A stretch of DNA of 64,000 nt, taken from Clavibacter zhangzhiyongii. GTDB lineage: Bacteria; Actinomycetota; Actinomycetes; Actinomycetales; Microbacteriaceae. The notes beneath the pieces are model-generated. The model had not been told where the DNA came from. It did not search any database and was given only the letters and a program-made list of their open reading frames with translations. Location of the stretch: contig NZ_CP061274.1 in the NCBI RefSeq assembly GCF_014775655.1, forward strand, positions 1,922,001 through 1,986,000, in the 5' to 3' direction. The number at the start of each line of letters is the position of its first letter. Positions within the stretch are counted from its first letter, which is position 1. Below are positions 60,377 to 64,000 of the stretch, piece after piece. The position numbers and the translations under genes are program-made.

Positions 60377-60808
60377 TCAGAACAGGCCGGGGATCACCTC
60401 CTCCGCGGTGTCGGCGAACGCGCTCTCGTTGGCGGTGAGGTACTCGTCCCACGTGCCGGCGTCCCAGATCTCGACGCGGCTGCCCGCGCCGATGACCGCG
60501 AGCTCGCGGTCGAGGCCCGCGTACGTGCGGAGCGCCTGCGGGATGGTGATGCGGTGCTGCTTGTCCGGCGTCTCGGCGTTCGCCCCGGACAGGAAGACGC
60601 GCATGTAGTCGCGGGCCTGCTTGCTGGCGAGCGGCGCCTGCCGCATGCGGTCGTGCAGCTCCTCGAACTCGCGCGTCGTGAACACGTAGATGCAGCGGTC
60701 CTGGCCACGCGTCATGACGACGCCGCCCTCGAGCTCGTCGCGGTACTTCGCGGGGAGGATGAGCCGCCCCTTGTCGTCGAGACGAGGCGAGTGGGTGCCG
60801 AGGAACAC
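60377..60808 (-). CDS. mraZ: Transcriptional regulator MraZ
   Basis: AbrB-fold regulator of the dcw operon, usually repressing its own promoter. The 143-residue protein starts [23 protein letters not shown], with the second conserved block [18 protein letters not shown] near residues 81-98. The GTG start at 60808 has an AGGGGG-containing sequence upstream. Three operator repeats lie 41-67 bp before it. Confidence 0.96.
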   Translation of the reverse strand: MFLGTHSPRLDDKGRLILPAKYRDELEGGVVMTRGQDRCIYVFTTREFEELHDRMRQAPLASKQARDYMRVFLSGANAETPDKQHRITIPQALRTYAGLDRELAVIGAGSRVEIWDAGTWDEYLTANESAFADTAEEVIPGLF

Positions 60809-60848
60809 ACCGACACCCCCTGTCTCTCCGGCCGTGGTTCAGGACTTG

Positions 60849-60875
60849 CTCCACTTTACTCCACAGCCCTCCACC
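60849..60875 (-). promoter_or_regulatory. MraZ operator repeats overlapping the dcw promoter
   Basis: Read on minus, GTGGAG occurs three times at exact 10-bp spacing (plus-strand CTCCAC at 60849, 60859 and 60869). This matches the repeated GTGG-type boxes bound by MraZ. The -10 candidate TAAAGT (60858-60853) lies within the array, so binding would block RNA polymerase. Confidence 0.8.
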
Positions 60876-61000
60876 CACCGCCAGGGGACGCGGGTGAATT
60901 CGCGGTGCGGGCCGCCGCATCCCCGTGATCCCGGGGACTCTGGCGCGGGGAGGGATGTGGAGGGATTCCGCTCGACCGGCGCGCCGCAGGCACGCGGAAG

Positions 61001-61036
61001 CGCCCTCCCCGCGGTCCGTGGACCGCGGGGAGGGCG
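61001..61036. terminator. Perfect 17-bp hairpin upstream of mraZ
   Basis: A perfect 17-bp stem (61001-61017 with 61020-61036) with only a 2-nt spacer, between the DUF3040 gene and mraZ. The flanking 60876-61000 holds no visible gene. Confidence 0.6.
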
Positions 61037-61074
61037 CGAGGGAGGCCGGTGGAGGGCCGGGGGGACGAGAAAGA

Positions 61075-61103
61075 GGGGCCGATCCCGGATCGGGATCGGC
61101 CCC
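61075..61103 (-). terminator. Terminator of the DUF3040 gene
   Basis: A perfect 13-bp stem (61075-61087 with 61091-61103) with a 3-nt loop, 45 nt after the DUF3040 stop. On minus it is followed by TCTTTCTC, a weak U-tract. With the next hairpin it insulates the dcw operon. Confidence 0.75.
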
Positions 61104-61148
61104 TCGGGGTCGAGTGGAGGGAGGTGGAGGACCGCCCTCAGCGCGGGG

Positions 61149-61538
61149 TCAGTCCTGACCGCCCTGGCGCTTCTCCCAGCGCTCGTTGATGCGGTCCATG
61201 AAGGACGACGAGGACGGGCGCCCGCCGGGTGCACGCCCGGAGGGACGCGGCGCTCCGGCCGACGGGACCTCCGTCACGGTGCCGCGGGGGCTGAAGATGA
61301 GGAGCGCGCCCACGATCATGATCGCGAAGCCCAGGATGCCGATGATGGCCAGCTTGGTGATGACGCCAGCGGCGAGGGCGGCGATGCCCAGCACGATGAC
61401 CAGCACCCCGACGACGACCATGGTGTAGTTCGGTCTGCTGCGGCGGCCGCTGACGGTCGCCACGAAGTCTGCGTCGTTGCGATAGAGGCTTCGCTCCATC
61501 TCCTCCAGCAGGCGCTGCTCTTGCTCGGAAAGCGGCAT
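61149..61538 (-). CDS. DUF3040-family membrane protein
   Basis: A 129-residue actinobacterial protein of unknown function. It starts MPLSEQEQRLLEEMERSLYR, the family's acidic helical head, followed by two membrane helices (about 40-60 and 63-83) and a disordered Gly/Ser/Arg-rich tail. The second of two adjacent ATG codons is chosen because it gives the family start and GAGGGG at proper distance. The place next to mraZ is common in actinobacteria. Confidence 0.85.
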   Translation of the reverse strand: MPLSEQEQRLLEEMERSLYRNDADFVATVSGRRSRPNYTMVVVGVLVIVLGIAALAAGVITKLAIIGILGFAIMIVGALLIFSPRGTVTEVPSAGAPRPSGRAPGGRPSSSSFMDRINERWEKRQGGQD

Positions 61539-61606
61539 CATGTTCCCCTCAGGCTCGGGACGACGCGTCGGTGTTCACCTGTGGATTCTAGCTCCCTGCC
61601 CCTGGC

Positions 61607-61612
61607 TAGGCT
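61607..61612 (+). promoter_or_regulatory. -10 element for the leaderless polyprenyl synthase
   Basis: TAGGCT ends 6 nt before the GTG at 61619 and no Shine-Dalgarno is present. Confidence 0.5.
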
Positions 61613-61618
61613 AGGCGG

Positions 61619-62740
61619 GTGCCCGAAAGCGACCGCCTCGTCAGCCACGTCCAGACCCGCCTCGACGACTTCCTGGCGGCGCAGGCGGCGGGACTGCGGG
61701 AGATCAGCCCGGATCTTGTGCCCGTCCACGAGTTCTCCTCGGATCTGCTGAGAGGCGGCAAGAGGTTCCGGGCGCAGTTCTGCTACTGGGGATGGCGCTC
61801 GGTCATCGACCTCGAGCCCTCCCCCGCCGGTCGACCCGAGGGCGAGGAGCGACCCGGCTACCGCGCGGTCGTCGGCGTCGCCGCGGGGCTCGAGATCTTC
61901 CACGCCGCCGCGCTCGTTCACGACGACATCATCGACCGGTCGGACACCCGCCGCGGCCGCCCCGCCGCGCACCGGCGCCTCGAGGCACTGCACGCCTCGA
62001 AGGGCTGGGGCGGATCCTCCCCGGCCTTCGGCGAGGCGGGCGCGATCCTCCTCGGCGACCTCCTCCTCGGCTGGAGCGACGAGCTCCTCATCGACTCGCT
62101 CCTCGCGCTGGCGGACGGGTCGGCCGCCCGCGCCACGCGCGCGGAGCTGGCGACCATGCGCACGCAGGTGACGCTCGGCCAGTACCTCGACGTCCTCGAG
62201 GAGGTGGCCTGGCCGACCGTGCCCGAGGACGAGACGCTCGCGCGCGCCCACAACGTCATCGTCTACAAGTCGGCGAAGTACAGCATCGAGGCGCCGCTCG
62301 TCGTGGGCGCGAGCCTCGCGGGCGCGTCCCCGGAGCAGGTCCGGGCGCTGCGGGCCGTGGGCCTGCCGCTCGGGATCGCCTTCCAGCTGCGCGACGACGT
62401 GCTGGGCGTCTTCGGCGACAGCGCCGTCACCGGCAAGCCGAGCGGCGACGACCTCCGCGAGGGCAAGCGCACCGTGCTCATCGCGCTCGCACGGCGTCGG
62501 CTCCCGGACGGCGTGCGCCGAACCGTGGACGCGCTGCTGGGCGACCCCGACCTCGACGACGAGCAGATCCGGGTGCTGCAGTCCATCCTCCGGGAGAGCG
62601 GGGCGCTCGACGAGGTGGAGGGCATGATCGCGCGTCACGTCCGCGAGTCGCTCGCGGCGCTCCGCGACGCCCCCATCGGCGCGCGGGCTCGCAACCAGCT
62701 CGAGCTGCTCGTGGACGGCGTCACCCGACGCGTCACCTGA
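61619..62740 (+). CDS. Polyprenyl (geranylgeranyl-type) diphosphate synthase
   Basis: Trans-isoprenyl synthase that lengthens allylic diphosphates with isopentenyl diphosphate. The 373-residue protein has the first aspartate-rich motif LVHDDIIDRSDTRRGRP near residue 100, GGKRFRAQFCY, and the second, LRDDVLGVFGD, near 261. Product length cannot be read safely; the neighbourhood resembles mycobacterial idsA2. The GTG start appears leaderless. Confidence 0.9.
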   Translation: MPESDRLVSHVQTRLDDFLAAQAAGLREISPDLVPVHEFSSDLLRGGKRFRAQFCYWGWRSVIDLEPSPAGRPEGEERPGYRAVVGVAAGLEIFHAAALVHDDIIDRSDTRRGRPAAHRRLEALHASKGWGGSSPAFGEAGAILLGDLLLGWSDELLIDSLLALADGSAARATRAELATMRTQVTLGQYLDVLEEVAWPTVPEDETLARAHNVIVYKSAKYSIEAPLVVGASLAGASPEQVRALRAVGLPLGIAFQLRDDVLGVFGDSAVTGKPSGDDLREGKRTVLIALARRRLPDGVRRTVDALLGDPDLDDEQIRVLQSILRESGALDEVEGMIARHVRESLAALRDAPIGARARNQLELLVDGVTRRVT

Positions 62741-62784
62741 GCCCTCCGGCGCCCGCGGGCGTCAGCACGTTGCGGGGAGGCGGG

Positions 62785-63126
62785 TCAGGCGCTGGCCTGC
62801 GCCACGCGGCGCACCTCGGCCTTGCGGCCGGCGAGCAGCGCGTCGACCGGCGCCGCTCCGAGGCTCGGCTCCTCCGTGAGCAGCCAGTCCATCGCCTCCT
62901 CGTCGGTGAAGCCGTTGTCGCCGAGGACGATGATCGTGCCGCGCAGCTCGGACAGCGGCTCCCCGTCGCGCAGGAAGGCAGCCGGGACCTTCAGCACGCC
63001 GTCGAGCCGGACGGCCAGCAGGCGCCGGTCCTCGATGAGCCGGCGGACCCGGCTGACGGTGAGACCCAGGAGGTCGACGAGATCGGGGACGGTCAACCAC
63101 TCACGGTCGGCATAGGGCTCGTTCAC
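62785..63126 (-). CDS. Rv2175c-like DNA-binding protein
   Basis: A 113-residue winged-helix protein with EWLTVPDLVDLLGLTVSR and VRRLIEDRRLLAVR as the HTH, then a small C-terminal domain (DGVLKVPAAFL, NGFTDEEAMDWLLTEE). The M. tuberculosis homologue Rv2175c binds DNA and is a substrate of the kinase PknL; no kinase gene is visible here. It converges on the polyprenyl synthase. The GTG at 63126 is the likely start. Confidence 0.85.
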   Translation of the reverse strand: MNEPYADREWLTVPDLVDLLGLTVSRVRRLIEDRRLLAVRLDGVLKVPAAFLRDGEPLSELRGTIIVLGDNGFTDEEAMDWLLTEEPSLGAAPVDALLAGRKAEVRRVAQASA

Positions 63127-63294
63127 GTCTCACATGCTGACACGTCCGCGGCCGGGGTGGCACCGCGGCCGTGGATCGGCGACCGGCGGGCTGCGCGGGC
63201 CGGCCGGATCGGGCTGCCCATCCGCCGAATGCGCGTGTCGCTGACCACTCCAGTCACATCCGTCACGTATGTGCCCATTCCTCTCGCTGCGTGT

Positions 63295-63300
63295 TAACGT
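63295..63300 (+). promoter_or_regulatory. Likely promoter -10 of the LysM gene
   Basis: TAACGT lies 49 nt before the start codon, giving a leader of about 40 nt with GGAG near 63336. GTCAC repeats (63254 and 63262) lie upstream. The rest of 63127-63294 has no gene. Confidence 0.4.
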
Positions 63301-63348
63301 GGAACACCTGCATCAGGGAATCGAGCACGACGGCCGGAGTAGACCAGC

Positions 63349-64000
63349 ATGCCCATGACCGAACAGACCCCTCCTCGCGACCCCCGACCGGACGCCGACA
63401 CCGCGACCGGGCGCTCTGCGGCTCGTCGCTCCAAGGCGCTCCTCGCGACCATGCCCATCGTGCTCGTCGGCTCCCTCGCGGTGAGCCTCGGCATGGCCGC
63501 GCCCGCCGAGGCCGCGCCCGTGAAGCGCATCCCCAAGGCCAAGTCCGGGCCCGCGCAGACGAAGCTGCCGCGCATCGCGGCGCCGACCGCCACCCCCGCC
63601 CCCGCCCCCATGGCCGCCGCCACCCCCTCCTCGTACGTGGTGGAGCAGGGCGACACGGTCTCGAGCATCGCCGGCCGCTTCGGCCTCAGCACCGCCTCGG
63701 TCCTCGCGCAGAACGGGCTCGGCTGGAAGACCACGATCTTCCCCGGCCAGACGCTGACGCTCGGCGGATCCGGCTCGTCGGCGACTGCCGCCCCCGCGTC
63801 GGCGCCCAGCGGATCCGGCACCAGCTACACGGTCGCCGCAGGCGACACCGTCTCCGGCATCGCCGGCAAGCACGGCGTGTCGACGTCCGCGGTGCTGCAG
63901 GCCAACGGGCTCCAGTCGACGAGCACGATCTTCCCCGGCAACCGGCTGACCATCCCCGGCGGCTCGTCCTCCGCCGCACCGGCGGTCGCGCCTGCACCGA
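63349..64000 (+). CDS. Secreted LysM-domain protein, N-terminal part
   Basis: The gene continues beyond the window. An N-terminal export signal (hydrophobic ALLATMPIVLVGSLAVSLGM, then an AEAAP cleavage site near residue 58) is followed by two LysM peptidoglycan-binding domains: SYVVEQGDTVSSIAGRFGL (about 98-142) and SYTVAAGDTVSGIAGKHGV (about 162-206), joined by Ser/Ala/Pro/Gly linkers. A cell-wall hydrolase domain probably follows but is not visible. ATG 63349 has GGAG 9 nt upstream; ATG 63355 is also possible. Confidence 0.88.
   Translation, partial: MPMTEQTPPRDPRPDADTATGRSAARRSKALLATMPIVLVGSLAVSLGMAAPAEAAPVKRIPKAKSGPAQTKLPRIAAPTATPAPAPMAAATPSSYVVEQGDTVSSIAGRFGLSTASVLAQNGLGWKTTIFPGQTLTLGGSGSSATAAPASAPSGSGTSYTVAAGDTVSGIAGKHGVSTSAVLQANGLQSTSTIFPGNRLTIPGGSSSAAPAVAPAP

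Overview
This is a very GC-rich window with dense, short-spaced bacterial genes and many GTG starts. Gene content and order (ruvCAB-yajC-secD, the pdxST-yebC neighbourhood, trpD next to ctaE-qcrCAB, erpA next to ctaC, and a dcw cluster without ftsA but with wag31/divIVA, sepF and yggT) point to an actinobacterium. The best guess is Microbacteriaceae, probably Clavibacter or a close relative. That assignment is an inference from gene content, not a database match. The window is almost entirely core chromosome. I see no transposase, integrase, prophage, CRISPR array, toxin-antitoxin pair or defence island, and no rRNA.

Layout. 1-8.4 kb (minus strand): secD (cut by the window edge), yajC, ruvB, ruvA, ruvC, yebC-type regulator, pdxT, pdxS, a HIT nucleotide phosphorylase/hydrolase and thrS. 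8.5-9.2 kb: four tRNA genes (Gly-GCC, Cys-GCA and Val-GAC on minus, Val-CAC on plus). 9.2-18.8 kb: a glycerol/dihydroxyacetone region with a SorC-type regulator, glpD, dhaKLM and glpF-glpK, interrupted by glutathione peroxidase, DinB-like and YchJ-like genes. 18.8-20.7 kb: an SRAP protein and trpD. 20.8-34 kb: the respiratory locus, ctaE-qcrC-qcrA-qcrB on plus and ctaC-ctaD-ctaF on minus, with an RlmA-type methyltransferase, a membrane SpoIIE-type phosphatase, a GNAT enzyme, erpA, an M20 peptidase and a DUF3043 membrane protein. 34-41 kb: pyrD, nrdR, hisD, a flavin reductase and dnaE.

41.1-60.9 kb is the cell-wall and division cluster, transcribed leftwards: mraZ, rsmH, ftsL-like, ftsI-like PBP, murE, murF, mraY, murD, ftsW, murG, murC, ftsQ, ftsZ, ylmE, sepF, yggT, divIVA, then rluD. 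Most neighbours overlap by 4 bp or more, so translation is probably coupled. 61-64 kb carries a DUF3040 protein, a polyprenyl diphosphate synthase, an Rv2175c-like DNA-binding protein and the start of a LysM secreted protein.

Two themes run through the window. First, many genes have a TANNNT-like -10 element exactly 6-8 nt before the start codon and no Shine-Dalgarno sequence, the signature of leaderless transcripts (trpD, ctaE, gpx, the M20 peptidase, pyrD, the flavin reductase, the polyprenyl synthase, probably yggT). Second, many operon ends carry perfect GC-rich hairpins, often without a U-tract. I did not find a convincing undescribed multi-gene system. The most interesting leads are the altered MurE diamino-acid motif, the leaderless promoters, the palindromic leader of the SpoIIE phosphatase, the three-part MraZ operator and the promoter buried in a terminator upstream of yggT.
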